Shown here: positions 1 through 9,021 of the stretch, piece by piece
Numbering within the stretch: position 1 is the stretch's first letter
How the letters are laid out: every line of letters begins with the position of its first letter
Assembly (NCBI GenBank): GCA_965227695.1
Contig: OZ245760.1
Span: forward strand, 186,001-250,000
Origin: UBA1858 sp965227695
GTDB taxonomy: Bacteria; Pseudomonadota; Gammaproteobacteria; UBA4575
DNA: 64,000 bases
Direction of reading: 5' to 3'
The notes under the pieces: generated by a model
Told to the model about the DNA's origin: nothing
Database searches by the model: none
The model's input: only the letters and a program-made list of their open reading frames with translations
Program-made: the position numbers and the translations under genes

Positions 1-31
1 CCTGGACACAGGGATGCAGACCAAGACTAGT

Positions 32-970
32 TTAACACTGTTGCATACCATGATACAGATTTACGACATGGCGTGCTTCTGCAAAAAATAGCCAACGCTC
101 AATCAGCACCCCGGCAAAGGCACTGACGACGGCTATTGTGCTGGCCAAAACCACCGGTAACACATGGATACCGGCCCATAGCATTAATGCAGGTAATACA
201 AAAGCAAGTAGCAATACCAGCCAGCGCAACACAATTAAACGAGCACGGGCAACCTGGTAACCGAACTCATCGGTAAGAAAAGTGCCTGCTGTATGTCCTA
301 CATCCAGCAGGCGGACCATACTACGTGTAAAAGCAGTGGCAGTATTTATATTTGGACCCGCCGGCGTTCCAATCCAGAAGAAGTAAACCACTTTGGCGAT
401 TGCAGCAATGGTAATAACATAGATTGCGCTCATCACAAGACTGGCTGTAACCATCCCGTGAACAGATGCCAGCAGAATAAAAATCAAGCCACCCAGCATG
501 ACACCAAGCAAAATATAATTTACGGGGGTTAATGCATTATGCCACTGACGAATTGTTTTAAGGCAGGCATAAATCATTCCGGTCGAAAAAATGATTACGA
601 TTGACCAGATCGCAGCAAGTAAGGAGATCAACACGAACCAGTGACCGTCATCCATACCACGCCATATAGAAAACATGTACAACCCTGCAATAGGATAAAA
701 CAATACCGCAAGCAGTCCCTCACGCGCCAGCCAGGAAGTTCTCACACGGCTGAATGCCCGCCATGCATTTTTTGGATTTGCCAAATGGAATGTTGATGAC
801 ACTAAGCCAAGTGTGATCAGTGTCAGCGCAATGATACACGCGGCAAGTACGCCACTCGCACCCAATTCGCTGCCAGGGTTAACAAGATGATACAGAATTG
901 TTATCGCGAACAGGCCATAACCTGCCCCGGAGGTTACGGTAAAAAATATAACTGAAAATGCCGGATGCAT
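32..970 (-). CDS. soeC: SoeC/DmsC-like membrane anchor of sulfite dehydrogenase
   Basis: This 312-residue protein is almost wholly hydrophobic, with about eight predicted membrane segments, and resembles the DmsC/NrfD-type anchor of molybdopterin oxidoreductases. In the SoeABC enzyme this subunit fixes the cytoplasmic catalytic and iron-sulfur subunits to the inner membrane and hands electrons to the quinone pool. It is the last gene of soeA-soeB-soeC, 18 bases after soeB. Its length fits known SoeC proteins. Anchors diverge quickly, so the assignment rests mainly on the operon; a DMSO- or polysulfide-reductase anchor would look similar. Confidence 0.88.
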   Translation of the reverse strand: MHPAFSVIFFTVTSGAGYGLFAITILYHLVNPGSELGASGVLAACIIALTLITLGLVSSTFHLANPKNAWRAFSRVRTSWLAREGLLAVLFYPIAGLYMFSIWRGMDDGHWFVLISLLAAIWSIVIIFSTGMIYACLKTIRQWHNALTPVNYILLGVMLGGLIFILLASVHGMVTASLVMSAIYVITIAAIAKVVYFFWIGTPAGPNINTATAFTRSMVRLLDVGHTAGTFLTDEFGYQVARARLIVLRWLVLLLAFVLPALMLWAGIHVLPVVLASTIAVVSAFAGVLIERWLFFAEARHVVNLYHGMQQC

Positions 971-988
971 TGATCTTCCTTGATATGT

Positions 989-1681
989 TTATCTGGTCAC
1001 CAGACGATTAACCCAATCTTTAACTTTATTGATTGGATTTGTTTCATTGATATATGTTTCAACATGCTTTTTTTCTCGTGGCGGCAAATATTTATTTACC
1101 GGCTCGTACCCAAGTTCAGGCATCAGTGATTTTCCATTGCGTTCGCGGGTGATGACCGATACTTCTGAATTCGGGTCATCAAAATCACCAAAATAGCGTG
1201 CATGTGCCGGGCAAGTCATCACGCAGGCAGGCTTGCGTTCATCTTCAGGCAAATTGTTGTCGTAAATTCGATCAACGCATAATGTGCATTTTTTCATTAC
1301 GCCATCTTCACGATCCAGTTCACGCGCACCATACGGGCATGCCCATGCACAATAATTACAACCCATGCATTTATCCTGATCGACCAGCACGATCCCATCT
1401 TCCTCACGCTTATAAGAAGCACCAGTCGGACAAACAGTCACACAGGCTGCATCATCACAATGCATACAGGACATTGGAAAATGTACTGTTTTACTGTTTG
1501 GGTAATCACCAACCTCATAATTTCTGATGCGGTTGAACCATACGCCGGTTGGATCTTTTCCGTATGGCTCAAAATCTGTCAGTGGTCCTGTAGTTCCTGA
1601 TGTATTCCATTGTTTACAGGCTACAGCACATGCATTACAACCCACGCATGTGTCCAGATCTATTACCAGTCCTAGCTTCAT
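989..1681 (-). CDS. soeB: SoeB iron-sulfur subunit of sulfite dehydrogenase
   Basis: This 230-residue ferredoxin-like subunit carries four cysteine clusters of the DmsB/PsrB type: CVGCNACAVAC at the N-terminus, then CMHCDDAACVTVCP, CMGCNYCAWACP, and a last split cluster around CTLC and CVMTCP. These would bind four [4Fe-4S] centres that carry electrons from the molybdenum site in SoeA to SoeC. There is no Tat or Sec signal, which fits a cytoplasmic enzyme. It lies 6 bases after soeA and 18 before soeC, so the three genes are almost certainly one transcript. Confidence 0.92.
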   Translation of the reverse strand: MKLGLVIDLDTCVGCNACAVACKQWNTSGTTGPLTDFEPYGKDPTGVWFNRIRNYEVGDYPNSKTVHFPMSCMHCDDAACVTVCPTGASYKREEDGIVLVDQDKCMGCNYCAWACPYGARELDREDGVMKKCTLCVDRIYDNNLPEDERKPACVMTCPAHARYFGDFDDPNSEVSVITRERNGKSLMPELGYEPVNKYLPPREKKHVETYINETNPINKVKDWVNRLVTR

Positions 1682-1687
1682 TATTAA

Positions 1688-4591
1688 TTACTTCCTTTTG
1701 GTTTTACCACGCATCAGAATATCTTTCAGTGAACGATTGATTCCTACCGCCTTGTGTGTCTGATAACGTAACTTGTCTTTTTTAATTTCTGACCCGGGCA
1801 GTGGTTTAATTGTCTCGAAGTTCGGCCAGACACCTATCTCACCTTTCCTGGCAGGATAGACTTTGACCTGCAAGTCATACCAGGCTGCCTGGCCCGTAAT
1901 AGGATCTGAGTTTGTTATCGGGCGTCCGGTATCACCGCACGGCAGATGCTCATTAATTATGTGATTCAGCAAAAATCCCTGATTGGATTCATTCGCGTCC
2001 GGATCAAGCCCCCATGCGCCGCGCTGTTTGCCAATCGCATTCCAGGTCCAGATCGTATGCTTTTCTGTCCCTTCCATTAACTTCACTTGCACGCGGATCC
2101 TGCCGGTTTTGGATTCGACCCAGATCCAGGACAAATCTTCAATGCCCATATCTTCTGCCTGCTGGCGATTCATATACATATAATTTTGGGCCAGTAACTG
2201 ACGCAACCAGGCATTTTGTGAATCCCAGGAGTGATACATCATCATCGGACGCTGTGTTATCGCATGAAACGGGTATTCTTCCGGTGATGTACAGCGCTGT
2301 TCGAGCGGAATAAAGTATTCCGGCAGAGGGTCAAAGAAACGTGATGTACGATACTGATCGCGCTCATCCCTGGGCTGGGGTCCATCATATAAACCCAAAC
2401 CCGCCAGACGAAATTTCTGTAATGTTTCCGAGTAAAGCTCCATGATAATCGGCTCGGACCGGTCTATGAAACCCGCCTGCTTGGCAAATTCCAGATAATC
2501 CTTGTTGGCAAAACGATAAAATCGTTCGTGCTTTGCCAGGCGATATTCAAAGAAGCATTCATTTTCTACATATCGATCCCATTGATTCGGATTAGGCTCA
2601 CCACGCAGACATTTTTCACCGTCTTCACCTCGCCAGCCGGCGAGAAAACCGATACCGGGAGTTTTTTCATAATTGACAATAAAATCTTTATAGTCTTTGT
2701 ACTTGGGCGATCCGTCTTCATTAATAAAAGCGGGGAACTTAAGGCGTGACGCCATCTCTACCATCACTTCCTGCCAGGGACGAACGTCAGATGTCGGTTC
2801 CACAACAGGTGCCCTGATGGCGTCACATACTGCATCCGGTTCGGAGATGGGTCTGTCCAGCATTGAAATAGTGTCGTAACGCTCGAGATAAGTTGTATCC
2901 GGCAAGACCAGATCTGCAAACGCAACGATCTCTGAATGAAAAGCGTCCACGACCGTCAGGAACGGCAGTTTATATTCACCGTTTTCATCTTTCTCGCGCA
3001 AAAGATCGCGGACTTTTCCAGTATTCATGGAAGAGTTCCAACTCATATTTGCCATAAAGAAAATGAGTGTATCGATTGGATAGGGATCCCCATTCACGGC
3101 ATTGGTGATAACCATATGCATCAGGCCATGGTTGGCGATCGGCGCTTCCCACGAATAGGCTTTATCTATGCGCAGCGGATTACCCTCATCATCGATAACA
3201 AGGTCTTCAGGGCAGGTAGGAAATCCAAGCGGTGGACTATCCAGCGCTTCACCTGGCGCTTTTGGTTTCGCCGGCTTATTTGGCGGACATACATGCTTGG
3301 GGTAAGGAGGCTTGGCCAAATGACCGCCTGGCACATCAACGCTACCAAGAAGCACCTGCAGCAAATGAATAGCACGACAGGCCTGAAATCCGTTGGAGTG
3401 TGCCGAGATACCACGCATCGCGTGCATCGAGACAGGACGTCCAATAAAGCTGTCATGCTTGCGACCTGCCCAATCTGTCCATTCCGTTTTTATTTCAATA
3501 CTTTCTTCAAATGCCACATGCGCCATCTCCATGGCAAGTCGCTCAATCATTTCAGCCGGCACACCACATACTTTGGTTGCATTCTCAGGCGCATACTCAT
3601 CTGAAAGATAGCGTTCGGCAAGGAGAGTAAAGGCCGTTTTGACTGTAGTGCCCTCGGGGGTTTGGTATTCACCAAACAGGGCCGGTTTGATGTCCGCAAG
3701 TGTGGCATCAACAAATGTGTTCTTTTCCAGATCCCACGCCAGTGGCTTGTCCTGTTCATTGCGATATATCAGACCATCGCCCTTTTCGTAGGGAGTGTGC
3801 ACCACGAGGTGAGTGGAATTGGTATAACGAACTATATATTCCCAGTCAAAAAGGTCATGCTTCAATAAAACATGCACCATGGACAATGCCAGCATCGCGT
3901 CTGTACCCGGTTTAATCGGCACCCACTCATCTGCAATGGCCTGGTACCCGGTGCGCACCGGGTTAATTGAAACAAACTTGGCACCGCGACGCTTTAACTT
4001 TTCCAGTCCAATTTTAATGGGATTTGATGAGTGATCCTCGGCCACCCCCCATAACATAAAATATTTAGTTCTGTCCCAATCCGGATCCCCGAATTCCCAG
4101 AAGGCATGACCTATGGTGTATAAGCCTCCGGCGGCCATATTTACCGAGCAAAATCCTCCATGCGCTGCCCAGTTCACGGTACCGAACTGCTGAGCCCAAA
4201 AGCCCGTCAATGCCTGCATCTGGTCCCGGCCGGTAAAGAATGCCAGCTTTTTGGGATCGGTTTCACGAATTTTTTGCAGCCTCTGCGTCAGATAGTCGAG
4301 TGCGGTCTCCCAACTGACAGGCACAAAATCACCTTCCCCGCGTTCACTACCTTCGCGACGCATCAGCGGCTGAGTAAGCTTGGCCGGTGAATTCTGCTTC
4401 ATAATTCCGGCGTTGCCTTTCGCACACAGCACACCTTTATTAATCGGGTGATGCTTGTTTCCCTGAATAAAACGCACCTGGTTATCTTCTACTGTCACCT
4501 TAATACCGCAGCGACACGCACACATGTAGCAGGTAGTGTACTTGTGTTCTTGCTTACTATGATCTTCAAATTGGGGTAACTTTGATGGCAC
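1688..4591 (-). CDS. soeA: SoeA molybdopterin catalytic subunit, cytoplasmic sulfite dehydrogenase
   Basis: This is a 967-residue molybdopterin oxidoreductase of the complex iron-sulfur molybdoenzyme family. The N-terminal [4Fe-4S] motif is C21-x2-C24-x3-C28 with a fourth cysteine at 56, followed by the molybdopterin-guanine-dinucleotide domains and a C-terminal dinucleotide-binding region. There is no twin-arginine signal peptide, which separates SoeA from periplasmic DMSO or polysulfide reductases and points to cytoplasmic oxidation of sulfite to sulfate. The start is GTG with an AAGGA-type ribosome site a few bases upstream. The length (SoeA is about 970 residues) and the soeABC order support the call. 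The substrate is inferred from family resemblance. Confidence 0.9.
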   Translation of the reverse strand: MPSKLPQFEDHSKQEHKYTTCYMCACRCGIKVTVEDNQVRFIQGNKHHPINKGVLCAKGNAGIMKQNSPAKLTQPLMRREGSERGEGDFVPVSWETALDYLTQRLQKIRETDPKKLAFFTGRDQMQALTGFWAQQFGTVNWAAHGGFCSVNMAAGGLYTIGHAFWEFGDPDWDRTKYFMLWGVAEDHSSNPIKIGLEKLKRRGAKFVSINPVRTGYQAIADEWVPIKPGTDAMLALSMVHVLLKHDLFDWEYIVRYTNSTHLVVHTPYEKGDGLIYRNEQDKPLAWDLEKNTFVDATLADIKPALFGEYQTPEGTTVKTAFTLLAERYLSDEYAPENATKVCGVPAEMIERLAMEMAHVAFEESIEIKTEWTDWAGRKHDSFIGRPVSMHAMRGISAHSNGFQACRAIHLLQVLLGSVDVPGGHLAKPPYPKHVCPPNKPAKPKAPGEALDSPPLGFPTCPEDLVIDDEGNPLRIDKAYSWEAPIANHGLMHMVITNAVNGDPYPIDTLIFFMANMSWNSSMNTGKVRDLLREKDENGEYKLPFLTVVDAFHSEIVAFADLVLPDTTYLERYDTISMLDRPISEPDAVCDAIRAPVVEPTSDVRPWQEVMVEMASRLKFPAFINEDGSPKYKDYKDFIVNYEKTPGIGFLAGWRGEDGEKCLRGEPNPNQWDRYVENECFFEYRLAKHERFYRFANKDYLEFAKQAGFIDRSEPIIMELYSETLQKFRLAGLGLYDGPQPRDERDQYRTSRFFDPLPEYFIPLEQRCTSPEEYPFHAITQRPMMMYHSWDSQNAWLRQLLAQNYMYMNRQQAEDMGIEDLSWIWVESKTGRIRVQVKLMEGTEKHTIWTWNAIGKQRGAWGLDPDANESNQGFLLNHIINEHLPCGDTGRPITNSDPITGQAAWYDLQVKVYPARKGEIGVWPNFETIKPLPGSEIKKDKLRYQTHKAVGINRSLKDILMRGKTKRK

Positions 4592-4890
4592 CGTTGTTCC
4601 TTTATGGGTATTTTGCTCGTCGCTGAGCGGCCTGTTGGTAATAAACTGGCTTTATCCAGGGAATAAGTACAGCTTAATATTCTTATACACTAACGTAAAT
4701 ACGGCTAATAGCCAATTAAACTTGCTAATACCTATATAGCGCTGGCCTCCCGCGGGGCGGCACATTACATACCATCTTCCATTTTCATGCAATACTCTCA
4801 ACTGTCTGATTTTAATGATTTTATTGAGATATTCGCGTTTTTTATGGCGATCATGTAATGTGGATTGACTAACTTCTCGAGTGACTGATC
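4592..4890. other. Divergent intergenic region between soeA and the DUF4126 gene
   Basis: This 299-base AT-rich spacer separates divergent genes and must hold both promoters. I could not pick a convincing -35/-10 pair for either. The only clear local signal is the AAGGA ribosome site just before the GTG of soeA. A short GC-rich patch lies near 4748-4762. I see no RNA gene or further coding sequence. Confidence 0.5.
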
Positions 4891-5577
4891 ATGGAAGCAT
4901 ATGAGGGACTTGTTCAGACCATTGCCTTAACGCTGGGTGTCGCCTGGGCCAGTGGCATCAATCTGTACGCGACGCTGGTGGCGCTTGGCATCATGACACA
5001 AACCGGCTACGTTGAGCTTCCGCCTGATCTTCAGGTGCTAGCGGATCCCCTGGTGATCGTCGCGGCTGGCTTTATGTACTTGGTCGAATTTTTTGCTGAC
5101 AAGGTCCCCGGGGTAGATACCGGATGGGATACCTTGCACACCTTTGTACGTATACCTGCCGGCGCCATATTAGCTGCCAGTGCCCTGGGTGACGTTTCTG
5201 TTGCCGCCGAAATTGCTGCGGCAATTGTCGGGGGAACCATTGCGGCGGGCACTCATTTCACAAAAGCTGGTACCCGTGTCATGATTAATACTTCACCAGA
5301 GCCATTTTCAAACTGGACTGCATCAATTACAGAAGATATTGCCGTCATTGCAGGTTTATGGGCGGCACTTCAGCACCCGGTATTTTTCCTGATACTGCTC
5401 GTCCTGTTTATCATGCTCATGGTTTGGCTGTTACCAAGATTATTTCGCGCCATCAAAAAAGTGGTCGGTTTTTTCATTAATTTCATTTCCGGCTCAAAGG
5501 CAACAGAGAACACCAAAAAATCCGTCCCGGTCACGTCTGCACAAGCTGCTGAAACAAACAAAATGACCCAACAATAA
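4891..5577 (+). CDS. DUF4126 domain membrane protein
   Basis: This 228-residue protein has several hydrophobic helices and small-residue-rich stretches (AGAILAASALGD, AAIVGGTIAAG) typical of DUF4126 proteins. Family members are inner-membrane proteins of unknown function. The last 40 or so residues after the final membrane segment (PRLFRAIKKVVGFF) form a polar tail rich in Lys, Thr and Gln that is probably cytoplasmic. The gene stands alone, divergent from soeABC, and is followed by a hairpin before fpr. No function is proposed. Confidence 0.8.
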   Translation: MEAYEGLVQTIALTLGVAWASGINLYATLVALGIMTQTGYVELPPDLQVLADPLVIVAAGFMYLVEFFADKVPGVDTGWDTLHTFVRIPAGAILAASALGDVSVAAEIAAAIVGGTIAAGTHFTKAGTRVMINTSPEPFSNWTASITEDIAVIAGLWAALQHPVFFLILLVLFIMLMVWLLPRLFRAIKKVVGFFINFISGSKATENTKKSVPVTSAQAAETNKMTQQ

Positions 5578-5640
5578 ACGGACCAGATTATCTACAATTG
5601 GGTGTCTTTTCCTACTACTAACTAATTGTTCTAAAAACGA

Positions 5641-5671
5641 TGTAAGCCCGGTAAACTACCGGGCCGTTACA
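5641..5671. promoter_or_regulatory. Hairpin in the fpr leader (terminator-like, no T-tract)
   Basis: GCCCGGT (5646-5652) and ACCGGGC (5658-5664) form a 7-bp stem with a 5-base loop. TGTAA and TTACA extend it outward around a small bulge. It sits 64 bases after the DUF4126 stop and 37 bases before fpr. There is no T-run, so it may be a weak terminator or a 5' UTR structure of fpr. Confidence 0.45.
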
Positions 5672-5707
5672 TACAATCCGCCATGCAAGGACATAAAGGC
5701 AAACACT

Positions 5708-6457
5708 ATGTCAGACTCCAACTGGGTAGACGCTAAAGTAATTGAGAACTTACACTGGACTGATGCATTATATTCCATAAAAGTGGAAGCAGAGATCGGC
5801 GACTACACAGCCGGCCAGTTTGGACGCCTTGGGTTAATGATCGATGACAAAATCGTAGGTCGCCCCTATTCTTTTGTCAGCGCACCGCATGAAGAATATT
5901 ATGAATTTTATTCCATTAATGTTCCTGAAGGCCTGTTATCGCCAAAACTTGCTGCGCTTAAGCCAGGAGATCATGTTTACCTCGGCAAAAAGGCCAATGG
6001 TTTTTTAGTCCTTGATGAAATACCTGAAAGTGATGATTTATGGATGATTGCGACAGGCACTGGTATTGGCCCATTTCTCTCGATCCTAAAAACCCAACAA
6101 CCCTGGGAACGATTTAACAAATGCGTATTGGTGCATGCAGTACGCACCGCGGCTGAATTAACTTACCGCGACTTAATTGATGACATAAAAGCCCGGCATC
6201 CCGACCAGTTTATATACATCCCTTTTGTCAGCCGTGAAAAAACCGATTTTGCATTGCCGGGACGCGTGCCGAAGGCACTGAAAAAAGGTACTTTGGAAGC
6301 GCGCGCACAGCTCAACATTGAGAATGGTAAATCACAGGTAATGTTATGCGGTAATCCGGATATGGTAAAAGATGTGCGTGAAACGCTGGAAAAACGTGGG
6401 CTCACAAAAAATTTACGTCGAACGCCGGGGAGTATCAGTACTGAAAATTACTGGTAA
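5708..6457 (+). CDS. fpr: Ferredoxin--NADP reductase
   Basis: This 249-residue flavoprotein belongs to the bacterial Fpr (subclass I/II) ferredoxin-NADP+ reductases and exchanges electrons between NADPH and ferredoxin or flavodoxin. The FAD-binding motif GRPYSFVSAP lies near residue 53. The NADP-binding glycine motif GTGIGPFLSIL lies near residue 117, and the protein ends in STENYW, the aromatic tail that stacks on the flavin. The length matches the family. It is monocistronic, with a hairpin in its leader. A YfhL-type ferredoxin at the window end is one possible partner, but this is only inference. Confidence 0.92.
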   Translation: MSDSNWVDAKVIENLHWTDALYSIKVEAEIGDYTAGQFGRLGLMIDDKIVGRPYSFVSAPHEEYYEFYSINVPEGLLSPKLAALKPGDHVYLGKKANGFLVLDEIPESDDLWMIATGTGIGPFLSILKTQQPWERFNKCVLVHAVRTAAELTYRDLIDDIKARHPDQFIYIPFVSREKTDFALPGRVPKALKKGTLEARAQLNIENGKSQVMLCGNPDMVKDVRETLEKRGLTKNLRRTPGSISTENYW

Positions 6458-6518
6458 CAATACCTAATAGATAGTGTGGCATCATGGTACCGGTTGCCAG
6501 ACTCCCTTCAAATGCACC

Positions 6519-7028
6519 TCACTTTAACTGACGGGGAGTAATCAGGCTGATCATGTTGCCAGACTCTTGCGCAATAGCCTGCCAGTCATCGACACAAAAC
6601 CGAACGGAATAAACCGCACAGGTTGGCAAATTTTGCAGATAGTTCCCGGTCAGGTAATTGCATAATTCTGTCAAGCCCGGGTTATGGCCAATGATCGCAA
6701 CCTGGTCATCGTGATTATCAATATTTTCAATGACGCTGACCAACGTGTTTAAACTGGCCAGATAAAGTGCATCTACATAATTTATTTTTTGTGCAGGGAC
6801 CTCAATATGCCGATTGAGCGCATCACAGGTTAGCCTGGCACGCCGCGCGCTACTACAGTAGACATGCTCAATTGTGTAATTATGAGTAGCCAGATATTCG
6901 CCAATCAGCGCGGCATCCCTAAATCCTCTCTTGTTGAGCCCTCGATCATAATCGCCACATTCTTGCTCTAACTCAGATTTTGCGTGACGGATAATATGCA
7001 GTGTTTTAAATTTCGTTATTTTGCTCAT
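6519..7028 (-). CDS. sixA: SixA-like histidine phosphatase
   Basis: This 169-residue protein is a short member of the histidine phosphatase (phosphoglycerate mutase-like) superfamily. The N-terminal catalytic motif LHIIRHAKSE supplies the phospho-acceptor histidine, and IIGHNPGLTEL supplies the second histidine. SixA proteins remove phosphate from phosphohistidine in HPt domains or phosphotransfer proteins. The length suits SixA rather than a full mutase. The gene is convergent with fpr and divergent from the DUF3617 gene. The target protein cannot be told from this context. Confidence 0.85.
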   Translation of the reverse strand: MSKITKFKTLHIIRHAKSELEQECGDYDRGLNKRGFRDAALIGEYLATHNYTIEHVYCSSARRARLTCDALNRHIEVPAQKINYVDALYLASLNTLVSVIENIDNHDDQVAIIGHNPGLTELCNYLTGNYLQNLPTCAVYSVRFCVDDWQAIAQESGNMISLITPRQLK

Positions 7029-7101
7029 TGATGTTTATTGCCTGCCGGAGAACCTGTAGAATAACTTTTAATCCTCACTTATTCCAAGGTAGTAAAATAT
7101 A

Positions 7102-7527
7102 ATGTGCACTCGCCGGTTGGTTATCACCTGTCTTATCCCGTTATTGTTTTCAACCCATCTGTTTGCGAACGATGCTATCAGCATTAATCCGGGCATGTGG
7201 GAAGTAACAACGCGCATGACCTCACCCATGTCACCCAACCCGCGTACTCAAACCAGCGAAGAATGCATCACAGAAAACCTGATTCGCCCCAGCGACCTCG
7301 CACCACAGGAAAGTGGAGAATGCCAGATTACACAAACCAATGTGAGTGGAAACTCACTCAACTGGACAATGCAATGCCATACCCCTGGCGGCAAGATGAG
7401 TGGGGAGGGTCACTTTACTTCACATGGTAATACCGGCTCCGGCAAAATGACCATGAATATGAATATCGAAGGTCAGTCATTTAGCATGGAAATGTCCTGG
7501 GAGGGAAAACGCACTGGCGATTGTTAA
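7102..7527 (+). CDS. DUF3617 secreted protein
   Basis: This 141-residue protein begins with a clear Sec signal peptide (hydrophobic core CLIPLLFSTHLFA, likely cleavage after FA) and continues with the DUF3617 pattern NPGMWEVTTRM. Conserved cysteines (EECIT, GECQIT, MQCHTP and a terminal GDC) suggest disulfide bonds in the periplasm. Family function is unknown. A rho-independent terminator lies 45 bases after the stop, so it is probably transcribed alone. Confidence 0.85.
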   Translation: MCTRRLVITCLIPLLFSTHLFANDAISINPGMWEVTTRMTSPMSPNPRTQTSEECITENLIRPSDLAPQESGECQITQTNVSGNSLNWTMQCHTPGGKMSGEGHFTSHGNTGSGKMTMNMNIEGQSFSMEMSWEGKRTGDC

Positions 7528-7572
7528 GAACGACAGCCCGGACGCGGCAATAATTTCAATTAAATCATTAGT

Positions 7573-7598
7573 ACAGCGGCGCCAGTCGCTGTTTTTTT
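7573..7598 (+). terminator. Rho-independent terminator after the DUF3617 gene
   Basis: ACAGCG (7573-7578) pairs with CGCTGT (7587-7592) across an 8-base loop and runs directly into a tract of seven Ts. It lies 45 bases downstream of the DUF3617 stop and 35 bases upstream of the fae-like start. Confidence 0.8.
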
Positions 7599-7632
7599 AT
7601 ATCACTATCACTTTTTAAGGAGAAATATTCAC

Positions 7633-8181
7633 ATGTCCGAGAAAATAGTCATGCGTGTTGGAGAATCACTTGTAGCGGGTGGTCCACCGGGTACAGCGGC
7701 AGAACCAGAAGTAATCATCGGAGAACTGGACGGACCGGTTGGCACGGCATTTGCCACCCTGCTTGGTGACCAGGTCAAGGGACATTCGCGCGTTCTTGCC
7801 ATCATGAATACCGATATTCAGGTAAGGCCTTCAACCTTGATGGTGAGCAAAGTCACTGTGAAAGATGAACGTTATACCAATATTCTAATGGGTACCGTTC
7901 AGGCCGCCATTTCAAATGGTGTACTGGATGCTGTTCGCACTGGCGATATTCCCAAAGAAAAAGCCAATGATCTTGGAATAATCGTCTCAGTGTGGTTAAA
8001 CCCAATGGTCGCCAAAGCCGATGATCTTGATCACAAAATCCTATTTGATATTCACCGCAAAGCAATGGCCAGCGCTATCCACAAAGCGATGAACAACGAA
8101 CCGGATATAGACTGGTTACTGGAAAACCAGGAACAAATCACACACAAATATTTTCAAATGGGTTTGGACGGCAAAATTTAA
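7633..8181 (+). CDS. Formaldehyde-activating enzyme (Fae) family protein
   Basis: This 182-residue protein matches the Fae family along its length: RVGESLV at the start, PEVIIGELDGPVGTAFA, then RPSTLMVSKVTV near residue 72. Fae condenses formaldehyde with tetrahydromethanopterin in methylotrophs. Against the methylotroph enzyme as I remember it, the active-site histidine just before the IDLIIG-like segment is replaced here (Glu24 in AAEPEVIIG). The canonical reaction is therefore doubtful. A strong AAGGAG site lies 10 bases upstream of the ATG. No other tetrahydromethanopterin gene is nearby, and a terminator-like hairpin follows. It may be a Fae paralogue with a different ligand. Confidence 0.85.
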   Translation: MSEKIVMRVGESLVAGGPPGTAAEPEVIIGELDGPVGTAFATLLGDQVKGHSRVLAIMNTDIQVRPSTLMVSKVTVKDERYTNILMGTVQAAISNGVLDAVRTGDIPKEKANDLGIIVSVWLNPMVAKADDLDHKILFDIHRKAMASAIHKAMNNEPDIDWLLENQEQITHKYFQMGLDGKI

Positions 8182-8192
8182 GTCTGAATACA

Positions 8193-8227
8193 TTTTGGGG
8201 CAGTCAAAGCAGATGGCTGCCCCAAAA
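8193..8227. terminator. Long inverted repeat after the fae-like gene
   Basis: TTTTGGGGCAG (8193-8203) is perfectly complementary to CTGCCCCAAAA (8217-8227), giving an 11-bp stem with a 13-base loop. It lies 12 bases after the fae-like stop and before the convergent VPLPA-CTERM gene. The A/T arms can serve as the U-tract in either direction, so it is likely a shared bidirectional terminator. Confidence 0.65.
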
Positions 8228-8298
8228 CATCTGGCTATTTTTGTTATTTAAAATCCTGCCTTCTTGATCAAATAGTCCATTATTTCTTGAGATAATTT

Positions 8299-9021
8299 TC
8301 AGTGCATGCCTGCGCTGTTCCGTGCACGTGAAAATCCGGCCAGCGCTGCGATCCCTGCGCCTAAAAACCATATTGCTGCGGGTAGAGGTACAGGATTAAC
8401 CTCAACACTTATGCCGCCGGATTTCTTCTGGATAAAGGCAAATCCGTCTGCATCGTCGGTATCTGCAAGCAGATTATTTTGAATCTGGAAGTTAATGCTG
8501 GTCTCTTCCGTCCACTCCCAGTCGTTATTATTTTCAAGCGTCCAGGCATTCAGCGCAGAGAGATCATCAGGCGAGGTAATAGAACCAGTTTCGGAGAAAC
8601 TGACGCTCGAGGCCGCGGTCCCATTGATTGTCTGGGTATTGCTGGTGACCTGGGTACGAATAGATGCACTTACCTCTGACCCTTGACCGCTCAGAGTATA
8701 ATCACCCGTTTCAATGACACTCAGCGCGTCGAGAAAAAATCCACTGCCAGAAAGGGAATTGATAATAATATTTAAAGTATCCGTCACCAGAACCGGCGCG
8801 GTATTCCCCGAGGTCTGGTTCAGAAAGTTCACCGGGTTAAAGTTGATACTATTGCCAACAACATTGCCAACCCCGAATAAGGTAGAATCATCATAGGTAA
8901 ATGAGACATCCGTCCCATTGACCGTAACCATTGCCGCACTCGCATTGAGCGAGCTCACGCATAATATGATCGCTGACACCAAAGACATCACTAAGCGACT
9001 AAATTTCATGTTTATCCCCAA
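8299..9021 (-). CDS. VPLPA-CTERM sorting domain protein
   Basis: This 240-residue exported protein has an N-terminal signal peptide (core LVMSLVSAIILCVSSLNASA) and a C-terminal sorting tail. The tail is a VNPVPLPAAIWF motif, a hydrophobic helix, and a short basic end (FSRARN). This is the VPLPA variant of PEP-CTERM, recognised by exosortase-type transpeptidases in bacteria with abundant surface polysaccharide. The body is Ser/Thr/Asn-rich beta-type sequence without cysteine. No exosortase is in this window. The upstream region holds three short direct repeats. Confidence 0.85.
   Translation of the reverse strand: MGINMKFSRLVMSLVSAIILCVSSLNASAAMVTVNGTDVSFTYDDSTLFGVGNVVGNSINFNPVNFLNQTSGNTAPVLVTDTLNIIINSLSGSGFFLDALSVIETGDYTLSGQGSEVSASIRTQVTSNTQTINGTAASSVSFSETGSITSPDDLSALNAWTLENNNDWEWTEETSINFQIQNNLLADTDDADGFAFIQKKSGGISVEVNPVPLPAAIWFLGAGIAALAGFSRARNSAGMH

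Noticed and set aside
2936..3604. 222-codon open frame on the plus strand inside soeA
   Set aside because: It is antisense to a well-conserved gene, has a composition unlike a real protein (many His, Arg and Cys), and shows no ribosome site or family pattern.
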